Shown: piece after piece, positions 23,072 through 30,240 of the stretch
How the letters are laid out: each line of letters begins with the position of its first letter
Position numbering within the stretch: position 1 is the stretch's first letter
Assembly (NCBI GenBank): GCA_024278555.1
Contig: JAJRSX010000028.1
Span: 1-30,374 of the forward strand
Direction of reading: 5' to 3'
From: a bacterium
GTDB taxonomy: Bacteria; CG2-30-53-67; CG2-30-70-394
Length of the DNA: 30,374 nt
Notes under the pieces: generated by a model
Told to the model about the DNA's origin: nothing
The model's input: the letters and a program-made list of their open reading frames with translations, nothing else
Database searches by the model: none
Made by a program: the position numbers and the translations under genes

Positions 23072-24100
23072 GTGGAGACCTCTCTCTCCATCGATCCCGT
23101 GTCCCCCCCCACCACCCCCCTCGACGCCGTCCTCGACCTCACCTCGACGACCACCCAGGCCGAGCTCGACACCGCCGTCGTCCGCCTCGCCACCGCCCTC
23201 GTCGGCGCCGAGGCGACCACCCTCTACACCCTCTTCCACCCGGAGGGCGGCACCGTAGACGACCCCGAGGCGCCGACGGCGTGGCTACGGGAGCTCCCGG
23301 ACGGCGACGAGCGGCCGATCACCGCCCTCCCCCACGGCACCGCCGCCGCGGCCACCGGCGCCCCCGTTGACCTTCCCCTCCCGGAGGGCGGCGTCGAGGT
23401 GGCCTACCCGATCCCCGGCGACCACACCCCCTCGGGCCTCCTCACCGCCCGCTTCGCGAACCCGCCGCACGACGCCGCCGAGCGCCTCACCCCGCTCCTC
23501 ACCGCCTACCACCACCACCGGCGCCTGCTGCTTGCCCTCGAGCACGACGCCCTCACCGGCCTGCGCAACCGGCAGACCTTCGATCGGCAGATCTGGGAGG
23601 TGATCCGCGCCGCCGGCCGCCCCAGCCGCAGGCGCGACGAACGCGGCGGCACCATCTGCTTCGCGATGCTCGACATCGACCACTTCAAGCGGGTGAACGA
23701 CACCTTCGGCCACCTCTACGGCGACGAGGTCCTCCTCCTCTTCTCCCGCCTCATCAACCGAACCTTCCGCCAGTCCGACCTCACCTTCCGCTACGGCGGC
23801 GAGGAGTTCTGCGTCGTCCTCTTCGGGGTGACCCAGGAGGTGGCGGCGCAGGTCCTCGACCGCTTTCACACCGCCGTGGCCCAACACCCCTTCCCCCAGG
23901 TGGGGCAGCAGACCGTCTCCATCGGCTACACCCAGGTGCGCCCCGACGACCAGCCGGGCGAGCTCATCGGCCGCTCCGATCGCGCCCTCTACTACGCCAA
24001 GGAGCACGGCCGGAACCAGATCCGCGCCTACGAGCAGCTCCTCGCCGACGGCGAGCTGGCCGAGGAGAGCACCGTGGTCGGCGGCGTCGAGCTCTTCTGA
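23072..24100 (+). CDS. Diguanylate cyclase, GAF-like sensor plus GGDEF domain
   Basis: This 342-residue protein has an N-terminal part (about 15-150) that looks like a degenerate GAF sensor (AVVRLATALVGAEATTLYTLF, VEVAYPIPGDHTPSGLLTARF). The C-terminal GGDEF domain begins HDALTGLRNRQTFDRQ, contains DIDHFKRVNDTFGHLYGDEVL and has an active-site GGEEF (242-246). The feedback site RQSD (233-236) lies exactly five residues before it, so cyclic di-GMP product inhibition is expected. There is no membrane segment, so it is cytoplasmic. GTG 23072 is the best available start, but its ribosome site (GAGG) is too close, so the start is uncertain. Convergent with gcvH. Confidence 0.87.
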   Translation: METSLSIDPVSPPTTPLDAVLDLTSTTTQAELDTAVVRLATALVGAEATTLYTLFHPEGGTVDDPEAPTAWLRELPDGDERPITALPHGTAAAATGAPVDLPLPEGGVEVAYPIPGDHTPSGLLTARFANPPHDAAERLTPLLTAYHHHRRLLLALEHDALTGLRNRQTFDRQIWEVIRAAGRPSRRRDERGGTICFAMLDIDHFKRVNDTFGHLYGDEVLLLFSRLINRTFRQSDLTFRYGGEEFCVVLFGVTQEVAAQVLDRFHTAVAQHPFPQVGQQTVSIGYTQVRPDDQPGELIGRSDRALYYAKEHGRNQIRAYEQLLADGELAEESTVVGGVELF

Positions 24101-24124
24101 GCCGAGCGCCCGAAGCGGCCAGCC

Positions 24125-24517
24125 CTATCCCTCCTCACTCTCCAGGTGGACGCGGTAGCTCTCCGCGGTGAGGAGCTTCGAGTACTGCGACGGCACCGCC
24201 ATCTCCATGCGCACCAGCCACCCCTCGTCGAAGGGCGACTCGTTCACCCGCTCCGGCCGCTGCTCCACCAGCTCGTTCACCGCCACCACCTTGCCGGTCA
24301 CCGGCGAGTAGACCGGCGCGGTCGCCTTGGTCGACTCCACCTCGGCGAGCTCGCTGCCCGACTCGTACTCCTCCCCCACCGCGGGGAGCTCCACGTAGAC
24401 CACGTCACCGAGGGAGTCCTGGGCGTAGTCGGTGATCCCCATGGTGACCGTGCCGTCCTCCTCCTTGCGGCACCACTCGTGCTCTTTGGTGTATTTGATG
24501 CCCTCGGGGACGTTCAT
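24125..24517 (-). CDS. gcvH: Glycine cleavage system H protein
   Basis: This 130-residue lipoyl-carrier protein has YTKEHEWCRKEEDGTVTMGITDYAQDSLGDVVYVELP and the lipoylation site ELAEVESTKATAPVY with Lys64. It ends with NESPFDEGWLVRMEM. GcvH shuttles the methylamine intermediate between the P, T and L proteins of glycine cleavage. Length is standard. GAGGAG lies about 6 nt before ATG 24517. No gcvT or gcvP is nearby. In sulfur oxidisers with the sHdr pathway, GcvH-like LbpA proteins serve instead, but no shdr genes are visible here and the sequence reads as ordinary GcvH. Confidence 0.9.
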   Translation of the reverse strand: MNVPEGIKYTKEHEWCRKEEDGTVTMGITDYAQDSLGDVVYVELPAVGEEYESGSELAEVESTKATAPVYSPVTGKVVAVNELVEQRPERVNESPFDEGWLVRMEMAVPSQYSKLLTAESYRVHLESEEG

Positions 24518-24676
24518 CGAGGCTCCTCTACAACAGATGGATAATAACGGGGGGCGGGAAAAAACGGGGCGCGGAGGATACCAGCCTCCACCCGGCCGCC
24601 GCCAGCGGACAGGTAGACAGCGACATACGGCGCACGCCGTTCCGCACCGCGACGGTGACGCTCGCCCGGCAAAAAC

Positions 24677-24751
24677 GGCCACCCGGCGGAAAAAAGGGGA
24701 CAGGACCCTTTTCAGAAAAGGGTCCTGTCCCCTTTTTTCCGCCGGGTGGCC
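24677..24751. repeat. Perfect 36-bp hairpin at the end of the S8 peptidase gene
   Basis: Left arm 24677-24712 and right arm 24716-24751 are perfect inverted copies with a 3-nt loop (CAG). The arms contain AAAAAAGGGGACAGGACCC, a type of sequence frequent as dispersed repeats in environmental bacteria. The S8 peptidase reads through the whole right arm and stops with TGA at 24712-24714, in the loop. T-rich sequence lies within the arms, so it may also act as a terminator. The remaining 24518-24676 gap shows no gene. Confidence 0.9.
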
Positions 24752-26187
24752 ACCACCACCAGGGGCAAGAGCAGAAGCAGCGCCGCCGGCCACGCCGCAC
24801 CCGGGGCCACCGGCCCGGCCGCCTGGCAGCCGCCCCCACCGCCTCCCGAGGTACAGCCGGGGTTGTTGTCGCAGGCGTTGCCGATGCCGTCACCGTCGCA
24901 GTCGCCTTGGTCGGCGTTGGCGGTACTCGGGCAGTTGTCGCTGGCGTCGGCGATCCCGTCGCCGTCGGAGTCGACCACGCCGCTGGTGGTGAAAAGCTTC
25001 GCCAGGTTGAGACTCCCGGAGGTTGCGCAGCGGCCGGAAAGGGCGGTGGTCACGTCTACCGCCGCCAGGAGGCGGGCGCGGACCTGGGCAACGGTGAGGC
25101 TCGGCTCGGCCGCCAGCAGCAGCGCCGCCGCGCCGGAGACCAGGGCGGTGGACTGGGAGGTGCCGGTGAGGAGGTGGTACGCCCCCACGAGGTTCGGATC
25201 CCCGGTGGAGAGCAGCGCCGTGCCCGGGGCGGCGAGGTCGACGGCACCGGCGCCCCAGTTGAAGTAGTCGCTATTGAAGGCGCCGCCGTCGTAGGCGGTG
25301 ACCGAGATCAGGTTGCTGTTCGTGCAGCTCGCCGGGTACTCGGCATCGTCGGGAACGCCGCTGTCGATGTCGCGGCCACTGCCGTTGCTGAGGCTCGCCG
25401 TGTTCCCCGCCGCCGCCACGACGATCACGCCGTTTTGCTCGGCATAGTCCACCGCCTCGCAGAGGGTTAGCTGCCCCTGGCCGGTGGCGCCGAAGGAGGC
25501 GTTGATCACCTCGGCGCCCGCGTTCACCGCCGCGGTGATCCCGTCGGCGACGTCCGCCACCGTACCTATGCCGTCACTCAGCACCTTCACCGGCAAGAGA
25601 TTCACCTGCCAGCTCACTCCGGCGATGCCGATCCCGTTGTTCCCCACCGCGCCGATGAGGCCGGCGATGTGGGTCCCGTGGGACTGGCTCGTGTCGTCGT
25701 CCTGGGCCGATCCATTGCCGGTGAGGTCGATTCCGGGCAGGTCGAGGTTGGCGGCAAGGTCCGGGTGGTCGAGGTCGACCCCCGAATCGAGGACCGCGAC
25801 CACCACTGTGGCGTCGCCGGTGGTGGTCTCCCAGGCGGTCGTGGCGTGGATCTGCTGGAGGTAGGTCTGCTCGAAAAATCGCGGGTCGTCCGGTACCGCC
25901 TGGCTCCGCACCTCTCCGTTCGCCTCGCAGTAACGCACCCCGACAAGCGGCGCGATCGCCGCGCACGCGGCCGCCACCGTCTCCCCGGCAACGAGGGGGA
26001 CGACATGGACGCTCCCGTGGAGGAGGTCACGGACACAGGTAAAACCCGCCGCCTGCAAAGTGGCGTGGAGGGTCTCGGCGGCGACCCCCGGCTCCGCCCC
26101 CACGAGGAGCTCGGTGGCCACGGCGGGCCGGGCCACGGCGACGGTCGCGAGAAGGGCGACCGCGAGAACAGAGAAAAGACGGTTCAC
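24712..26187 (-). CDS. Exported subtilisin-like serine peptidase (S8) with C-terminal anchor
   Basis: This 491-residue protein has a signal peptide (MNRLFSVLAVALLATVAVARPAVA) and an inhibitor-like propeptide (about 25-95). The S8 domain has Asp134 (VAVLDSGVDLDHPDL), His170 (SHGTHIAGLIGA), oxyanion Asn262 (VVAAAGNTAS) and Ser344 (TGTSQSTALVSG; the usual GTSMA is GTSQS). Next come calcium-binding thrombospondin-3-like repeats (DSDGDGIADASDNCP, DCDGDGIGNACD). A G6-Cys linker, a membrane helix and RRKK then end the core, resembling the Cys-containing CTERM sorting tails cut by intramembrane proteases. The last residues GDRTLF come from the 36-bp hairpin. GTG 26187 overlaps the M23 stop (GTGA), so the genes are co-translated. 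Confidence 0.9.
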   Translation of the reverse strand: MNRLFSVLAVALLATVAVARPAVATELLVGAEPGVAAETLHATLQAAGFTCVRDLLHGSVHVVPLVAGETVAAACAAIAPLVGVRYCEANGEVRSQAVPDDPRFFEQTYLQQIHATTAWETTTGDATVVVAVLDSGVDLDHPDLAANLDLPGIDLTGNGSAQDDDTSQSHGTHIAGLIGAVGNNGIGIAGVSWQVNLLPVKVLSDGIGTVADVADGITAAVNAGAEVINASFGATGQGQLTLCEAVDYAEQNGVIVVAAAGNTASLSNGSGRDIDSGVPDDAEYPASCTNSNLISVTAYDGGAFNSDYFNWGAGAVDLAAPGTALLSTGDPNLVGAYHLLTGTSQSTALVSGAAALLLAAEPSLTVAQVRARLLAAVDVTTALSGRCATSGSLNLAKLFTTSGVVDSDGDGIADASDNCPSTANADQGDCDGDGIGNACDNNPGCTSGGGGGGCQAAGPVAPGAAWPAALLLLLPLVVVATRRKKGDRTLF

Positions 26188-28163
26188 GACGCAGCAGGCT
26201 CCAGATGGAACGGGATGGTGGTGGGGGAGGCGCGGTTCCCTGCCTTGTCGGCGACCACCACGGTGAGGGTATGGTCGCCCGGCGCCACCCCCTTTGGCCA
26301 GGCGAGGCGCAGCCAGTGGCGGTCCGGGTCGTACTCGAAGGCGATGGGGGCACCGTCGAGGGCCACCGTGCAGCCCCCCTCGTCCACCCCCTCGCCGCGC
26401 TCCCGCACCGCCACGTAGCCACGCGCCGGGAGGTTGCGAAGGGTGGCGCCCGCCGCCGGCCGGCTGGCAACGACCCGGGGCACCCACCGGTCCTCGAACA
26501 CCGCCACCGTGGCGAGGGCCCGAATCCCGGCGGCCAGGGTGTGAGAGCCCGCCTCCCAGTGGCCGCCGATGTAGCGCCAGCGGCGCGCCGCCGGCGACCA
26601 ACGGTAGAGGCCCAGGGGCCTCCCGTCGGCGACCTCCGGCAGGGTGAAGGTGGTGGTGGCGGCTCGCTCCAGGACCCGCCCGGCCGGGGTGAGGGCGACC
26701 GGGCCGGCGCGCAGGGGGAGCCCCTCGGCCCCCGGCAGCCGCACCCGCGCCACCCCGAGGCCGAGGGGGGCGAAGGCGCCGCCGGCGGGGAAGTCGACCC
26801 CGAACGAGCCGAGGCGGTGGTGCGCCGGTCGCCCCGGGAGGACCCAGCGCAGGGCGGTGGCTAGGCGGCCGCCGCCGGCCACCGCCACCCGCGCCACCCG
26901 CCCCCCCGGTTCGAGGGGGACGACCCCGAGCCAGCCGGCCGCCAGCCGCTCCAGGGGGAGGGGCCGGAGCGCGCCGGCGTCGATCGCCAGGCGCGCCTCC
27001 GGCGCCGTGTCCGAGGGGGGCAGGCGGAGGACGAGGGCGCGGTCGACCTGGGTGAGGCTCGCCTCCCCCTCCCCCACCACCGCCCCGGCGGCGACCGGTG
27101 CGGCCTGGTTGGCGACCACGAAGGGGACGGTGGCGACGGTCTCCGAGCCGGCCACATCTCCGGCCCGCACGGTGAGCTGGTGGCGGCCGTCGGCGAGGGC
27201 GGTGGTGTCGAGGATGCCGTCGCCGGTCGCCGCCAGCAGGTCGTTGCCCGCCTCCCGGTAGAGCTTGTAGAGGAAGTGGAGTGGCGCGAGCGCCGAGCCG
27301 GGGAGGTCGTAGAGGAGGCCCGAAAAGGGGACGCGGGAGAAGCGGAGGCGGTCGAAGCGCAGCCTATAGAGGGGATGGCCCTCCACCTCGGTGGCGATCT
27401 CGTAGAGGCCGCACCGGTTGTCCGAGGTGAAGCGGTCGTCCGCCTCCACCTCCACCCTGACGCGGCCGGCGAGGCGGACCACCGTCGCCCCGTCGCCGCC
27501 GAGGGGGGTGGTGCGACCGGCGAAGTCGCCGTCGACCCGGCCGGTGGCGTCCGCCGGCAGCCAGCGGACCCGGTGGACCGCCGGCGGGTGGCGGTCGGCA
27601 AGGGCGGCCAGGGCGGGGAGAGGGTTGACCGGCTCGCCGGCGGGATCGCGCAGCTCGAAGTGGAGGTGGGGAAGCCCCGCCCCCGACTCCCCCGAGTCGG
27701 CGATGTGCTCCCCGGCCGCCACCCGCACGGTGGCGTTGAGATGCACCTCGCCCGGGTAGCGGCCGTGCGCCCGCCGGGCGCGAGCCACCGCCTCGACCAC
27801 CGCCGGCAAAGCGAACTGCTGCAGGTGGCCGTAGACCGTCACCCAGCCGCCCGGGTGCTCCAGGTAGAGGGCGTTGCCGTAGCCGCGCCGGTTGACCCGC
27901 ACCCGCACCACCCGGCCGGCGGCCGCGGCCACCACCTTCAGGCCGTTGCGGCCGCCGGTACGCAGGTCGATGCCGGTGTGCAGGTGGCCCTCACGGAACT
28001 CGCCGACGGTGGCCGACAGGCCGCGGTTGTCGGGCAGGGGACAAAGGAGCCGCGGCAGGGGAGCAGCGGTGGCAACGACCGCGGCGAGGCAGATGGTCAC
28101 CGCCACCAGCCACCACCACCCTCCCACGACCGGGAGAGATAGCACCGGTGCGCCGGGGCTCAC
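26184..28163 (-). CDS. Exported M23 (LytM-type) metallopeptidase with beta-rich C-terminal region
   Basis: This 659-residue protein has an N-terminal hydrophobic segment (VVGGWWWLVAVTICLAAVVATAAP). The M23 domain at about 45-180 keeps all zinc and catalytic residues: His62 and Asp66 (HLHTGIDL), His113 (VTVYGHLQQF) and His166/His168 (GLPHLHFEL). About 480 residues follow that appear to be immunoglobulin-like beta domains (GRHQLTVRAGDVAGSETVATVPF; DHTLTVVVADKAGN near the end). M23 peptidases cut peptidoglycan cross-bridges in the periplasm or outside the cell. The GTG start overlaps the nuclease stop, and its own stop overlaps the S8 start. Target (own wall remodelling or foreign cells) is unknown. 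Confidence 0.9.
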   Translation of the reverse strand: MSPGAPVLSLPVVGGWWWLVAVTICLAAVVATAAPLPRLLCPLPDNRGLSATVGEFREGHLHTGIDLRTGGRNGLKVVAAAAGRVVRVRVNRRGYGNALYLEHPGGWVTVYGHLQQFALPAVVEAVARARRAHGRYPGEVHLNATVRVAAGEHIADSGESGAGLPHLHFELRDPAGEPVNPLPALAALADRHPPAVHRVRWLPADATGRVDGDFAGRTTPLGGDGATVVRLAGRVRVEVEADDRFTSDNRCGLYEIATEVEGHPLYRLRFDRLRFSRVPFSGLLYDLPGSALAPLHFLYKLYREAGNDLLAATGDGILDTTALADGRHQLTVRAGDVAGSETVATVPFVVANQAAPVAAGAVVGEGEASLTQVDRALVLRLPPSDTAPEARLAIDAGALRPLPLERLAAGWLGVVPLEPGGRVARVAVAGGGRLATALRWVLPGRPAHHRLGSFGVDFPAGGAFAPLGLGVARVRLPGAEGLPLRAGPVALTPAGRVLERAATTTFTLPEVADGRPLGLYRWSPAARRWRYIGGHWEAGSHTLAAGIRALATVAVFEDRWVPRVVASRPAAGATLRNLPARGYVAVRERGEGVDEGGCTVALDGAPIAFEYDPDRHWLRLAWPKGVAPGDHTLTVVVADKAGNRASPTTIPFHLEPAAS

Positions 28164-28753
28164 CGCCGCCGTCCCTGGGACGGCCGCCGCACCGGCCCCT
28201 GCCCCTCTTTCGCCAAACGATCGGCATACGCCACCAGCTCCCGGCCGAGGGCGGCGTCATCGATCTCTACCGACACCTCGTGGTTGTAGCGCAGGGCCGA
28301 CTGGGTCCAGTTGTGCGAGCCCACAAAGCAGAGGTGGCCATCGACCACCGCAAACTTGCCGTGGGAGCGGCGGCGCGGCGAGTCGAAGAGGGTGGTAACC
28401 CCGGCATCACGCAGGAGCTTCGCGGTGTTGTGGTTGATCACCGCCACCTCCCGCCCGCGCCCCCTGGCGGTCTCCAGGACAACGCGAACCCGGACACCGC
28501 GGCGCACCGCCGCCCCCAGCCGCCGCACCATGGCCCGTGCCCGATTGGTGGGCGGGCCGTCCGCCTTGAAGAGGAACATCCCCACCACCACCTCCTCACG
28601 GGCCCCGTCGATCGCCGCCGCGAGGGCCGGTTCGAAGGCCCCATCCACAAGCAGGGTGGCCCCGGCGGCCCCTCCCGGGGCCAGGAGCAGAAGCAGGGCG
28701 ACGGCCAGCGCCCACCGCGCCACCACACCGCTCACCATGGGTCGAGCGGCCAT
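28160..28753 (-). CDS. Exported phospholipase D-like nuclease (single HKD motif)
   Basis: This 197-residue protein has a signal peptide or N-terminal anchor (about 10-31, WALAVALLLLLAPGGAAG). One HKD motif is complete: His131, Lys133, Asp138, then GSHNWTQ (145-151). Short single-motif members such as Nuc work as dimers and cut DNA, while some act on phospholipids. I chose ATG 28753 (AGGCGG upstream); GTG 28762 and ATG 28738 are alternatives. It begins 12 nt after the ssb stop and its own stop overlaps the M23 start by 4 nt (GTGA). The basic C-terminus (RRPSQGRRR) may bind nucleic acid. Confidence 0.85.
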   Translation of the reverse strand: MAARPMVSGVVARWALAVALLLLLAPGGAAGATLLVDGAFEPALAAAIDGAREEVVVGMFLFKADGPPTNRARAMVRRLGAAVRRGVRVRVVLETARGRGREVAVINHNTAKLLRDAGVTTLFDSPRRRSHGKFAVVDGHLCFVGSHNWTQSALRYNHEVSVEIDDAALGRELVAYADRLAKEGQGPVRRPSQGRRR

Positions 28754-28765
28754 CCGCCGCACCGC

Positions 28766-29227
28766 CTAGAAGGGGATGTCGTCGTCATCAAACCCCTTGC
28801 CGCCCGCCGGCGCCGGGCTCTCCACCGGGGCGAAGCCGCCGCCCGAGGCGGCACCGCCCGAGGCGGCAGCGCGACCACCGCCGCTGTTCGCCCCCTCGCG
28901 GCCCCCAAGCATGATCATGTTTTCGATGACGATCTCGGTCGTGTAGCGGTCGTTGCCGTCCTGCCCCTGCCACTTCCGGGTCTGCAACCTTCCTTCGACA
29001 AAGACCTTGCGCCCCTTGGCGAGGTACTGGCTGCAAATCTCGGCGAGCCTTCCCCAGGCGACGACCCTGTGCCACTCGGTCCTCTCCTGCGGATTTCCCT
29101 CCCCATCCTTCCAGGTGGAGCTGGTCGCCACGGAGAAGTTGCACACCGCCTTGCCGGCGTTGGTATAGCGGACCTCCGGATCCTGCCCCAGGTTGCCAAT
29201 TAGCTGCACTCGATTCAGAGAACGCAT
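28766..29227 (-). CDS. ssb: Single-stranded DNA-binding protein
   Basis: This 153-residue SSB has an N-terminal OB fold ([68 protein letters not shown]). A Gly/Ala-rich linker (about 113-144) follows and then the acidic tip DDDDIPF, which recruits partner proteins in replication and repair. Length and architecture are standard for a housekeeping tetrameric SSB. GAGG lies 8 nt before the ATG. It leads a tight group with three exported hydrolases, an unexpected set of neighbours. No clear promoter was identified upstream. Confidence 0.95.
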   Translation of the reverse strand: MRSLNRVQLIGNLGQDPEVRYTNAGKAVCNFSVATSSTWKDGEGNPQERTEWHRVVAWGRLAEICSQYLAKGRKVFVEGRLQTRKWQGQDGNDRYTTEIVIENMIMLGGREGANSGGGRAAASGGAASGGGFAPVESPAPAGGKGFDDDDIPF

Positions 29228-29271
29228 GGAGATAACCTCAACTAGAAAGGTGGGGATGAAAACGGAAGGCC

Positions 29272-29424
29272 AGGAGTCTGTCGGACTTTGGCGATCGTGA
29301 CGAGGGGAAGCGGGCTCGAGTCCGGATCATGACTCGCTTAAGAAGGATGGCGGGACTATGCGACGAAGAGCGGGGCGCGATCCGCTTCCACGCAGTAGAT
29401 CGGGCCAAAGTTCGACAGGCTCCT
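29272..29424. repeat. Inverted-repeat element with 20-bp ends
   Basis: Ends at 29272-29291 (AGGAGTCTGTCGGACTTTGG) and 29405-29424 are inverted copies with two mismatches. Weaker inverted similarity (GGAAGCGG / CCGCTTCC) continues inside, so the 153-bp unit could fold into one long imperfect hairpin. It has no coding content and fills most of the ssb-vapB gap; it looks like a decayed MITE. No target duplication was found. Confidence 0.6.
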
Positions 29425-29490
29425 AGGGTAAAGGGGTGGAGGGGGGTGCGGAAGGGGCAAATGGGAGCGGTTGCCGGCATGCCGGAAGGC

Positions 29491-29520
29491 ACGTATCATT
29501 TTCATACGAATACGTATTAT
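29491..29520 (+). promoter_or_regulatory. Candidate operator of the toxin-antitoxin pair
   Basis: Just before the antitoxin gene the sequence ACGTATCATTTTCATACG contains the inverted pair CGTAT/ATACG, followed at once by the 8-bp palindrome ATACGTAT. This AT-rich patch stands out from the GC-rich surroundings. Ribbon-helix-helix antitoxins typically bind such repeats to repress their own operon. Confidence 0.45.
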
Positions 29521-29530
29521 GGAGCCATCC

Positions 29531-29752
29531 ATGAAGAAAAAACTTACGGTAACCATCGACGAAGACCTCATTCCCCAGGCCAAGCAGTTCGCACGCCAGC
29601 GGCGCGTCTCTCTGTCCCAGCTCATCGAAACCGCCTTACGCCGGATGGGTACAGGCGAGACGTCATCCTTTTCCAGCCGCTGGAAGGGACGGTTCCAGCC
29701 GGCGGAGCACGAGGATGAACGGTACCGGGCGTTGGCACAGAAGTACCTGTAG
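29531..29752 (+). CDS. Ribbon-helix-helix-type antitoxin (DUF6364-like)
   Basis: This 73-residue protein begins MKKKLTVTIDEDLIPQAKQFARQRRVSLSQLIETALRRM, a ribbon-helix-helix DNA-binding domain with the SLSQLIE turn. An acidic and aromatic tail (FSSRWKGRFQPAEHEDERYRALAQKYL) follows that would block the toxin. GGAG lies 6 nt before ATG 29531; ATG 29519 would add MEPS. It sits 18 nt before a PIN-domain gene, the standard antitoxin-toxin order. AT-richer codon use at its start suggests recent transfer. Confidence 0.82.
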   Translation: MKKKLTVTIDEDLIPQAKQFARQRRVSLSQLIETALRRMGTGETSSFSSRWKGRFQPAEHEDERYRALAQKYL

Positions 29753-29770
29753 GCGTCTCGGAACAAGACC

Positions 29771-30187
29771 ATGGTTCTCCTCATCGACACCGACGTCCTG
29801 ATCGACTTTGCCCTTGATCGGCAGCCTCATTCCACGGAGGCAAGTGAGCTCCTCGACTGGGTTGAGCAGCGGGCTGACCCCGCTTTCGTTGCCTGGCACA
29901 CCCTCTCCAACTTTTACTACCTTGTCGCCCCGAAACACGGTTACAGGTCGACGCGCGACTTCCTTGTCGACCTGACCCGCTTCGTCCAGGTCGCCCCCAC
30001 CACCACCGAAAGTCTGCGCTATGCGGCGCAACTGCCGATGCGCGATTTCGAAGACGCCCTCCAGGTCGCCGCCGCCGTAGCGTGCCACGCCGAGGTCATC
30101 GCCACACGCAACCTCCGCGACTACGCCCGCTCCCCGGTCCGCGCCCGCAAGCCGAGCACCATTCTCCAGGAGCTCCAATCTTCGTAG
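29771..30187 (+). CDS. vapC: VapC-like PIN-domain ribonuclease toxin
   Basis: This 138-residue PIN protein has acidic residues at IDTD (Asp6, Asp8), DFEDALQ (Asp92, Asp95) and the ATRN-RDYA segment. The usual central acidic residue is replaced by the HTLSNFYY pattern found in one PIN subfamily (COG5573-like). VapC toxins cut tRNA or rRNA in a magnesium-dependent way unless bound by antitoxin. Length is normal. The frame is intact, so the module may be active. Its TAG stop lies in the left arm of the 26-bp hairpin shared with argJ. Confidence 0.85.
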   Translation: MVLLIDTDVLIDFALDRQPHSTEASELLDWVEQRADPAFVAWHTLSNFYYLVAPKHGYRSTRDFLVDLTRFVQVAPTTTESLRYAAQLPMRDFEDALQVAAAVACHAEVIATRNLRDYARSPVRARKPSTILQELQSS

Positions 30188-30240
30188 ATTTTTTCCTCCG
30201 GCCCGCTCCTGTCGGGAGCGGGCCGGAGGAAAAAATCTAC
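30184..30240. terminator. Bidirectional terminator shared by vapC and argJ
   Basis: A 26-bp perfect inverted repeat (30184-30209 with 30215-30240, loop TGTCG) has six T on the outer side of one arm and six A on the other, so it ends transcription from both directions. Both arms begin with GTAG on their own strand; those TAGs are the stop codons of vapC (30185-30187) and argJ (30237-30239). The inner part CCCGCTCC/GGAGCGGG resembles the REP core near pilY1. Confidence 0.9.

Noticed and set aside
24518-24793. N-terminal extension of gcvH
   Set aside because: Residues before MNVPEGIKYTKEHEW are not GcvH-like, and a good ribosome site precedes ATG 24517.
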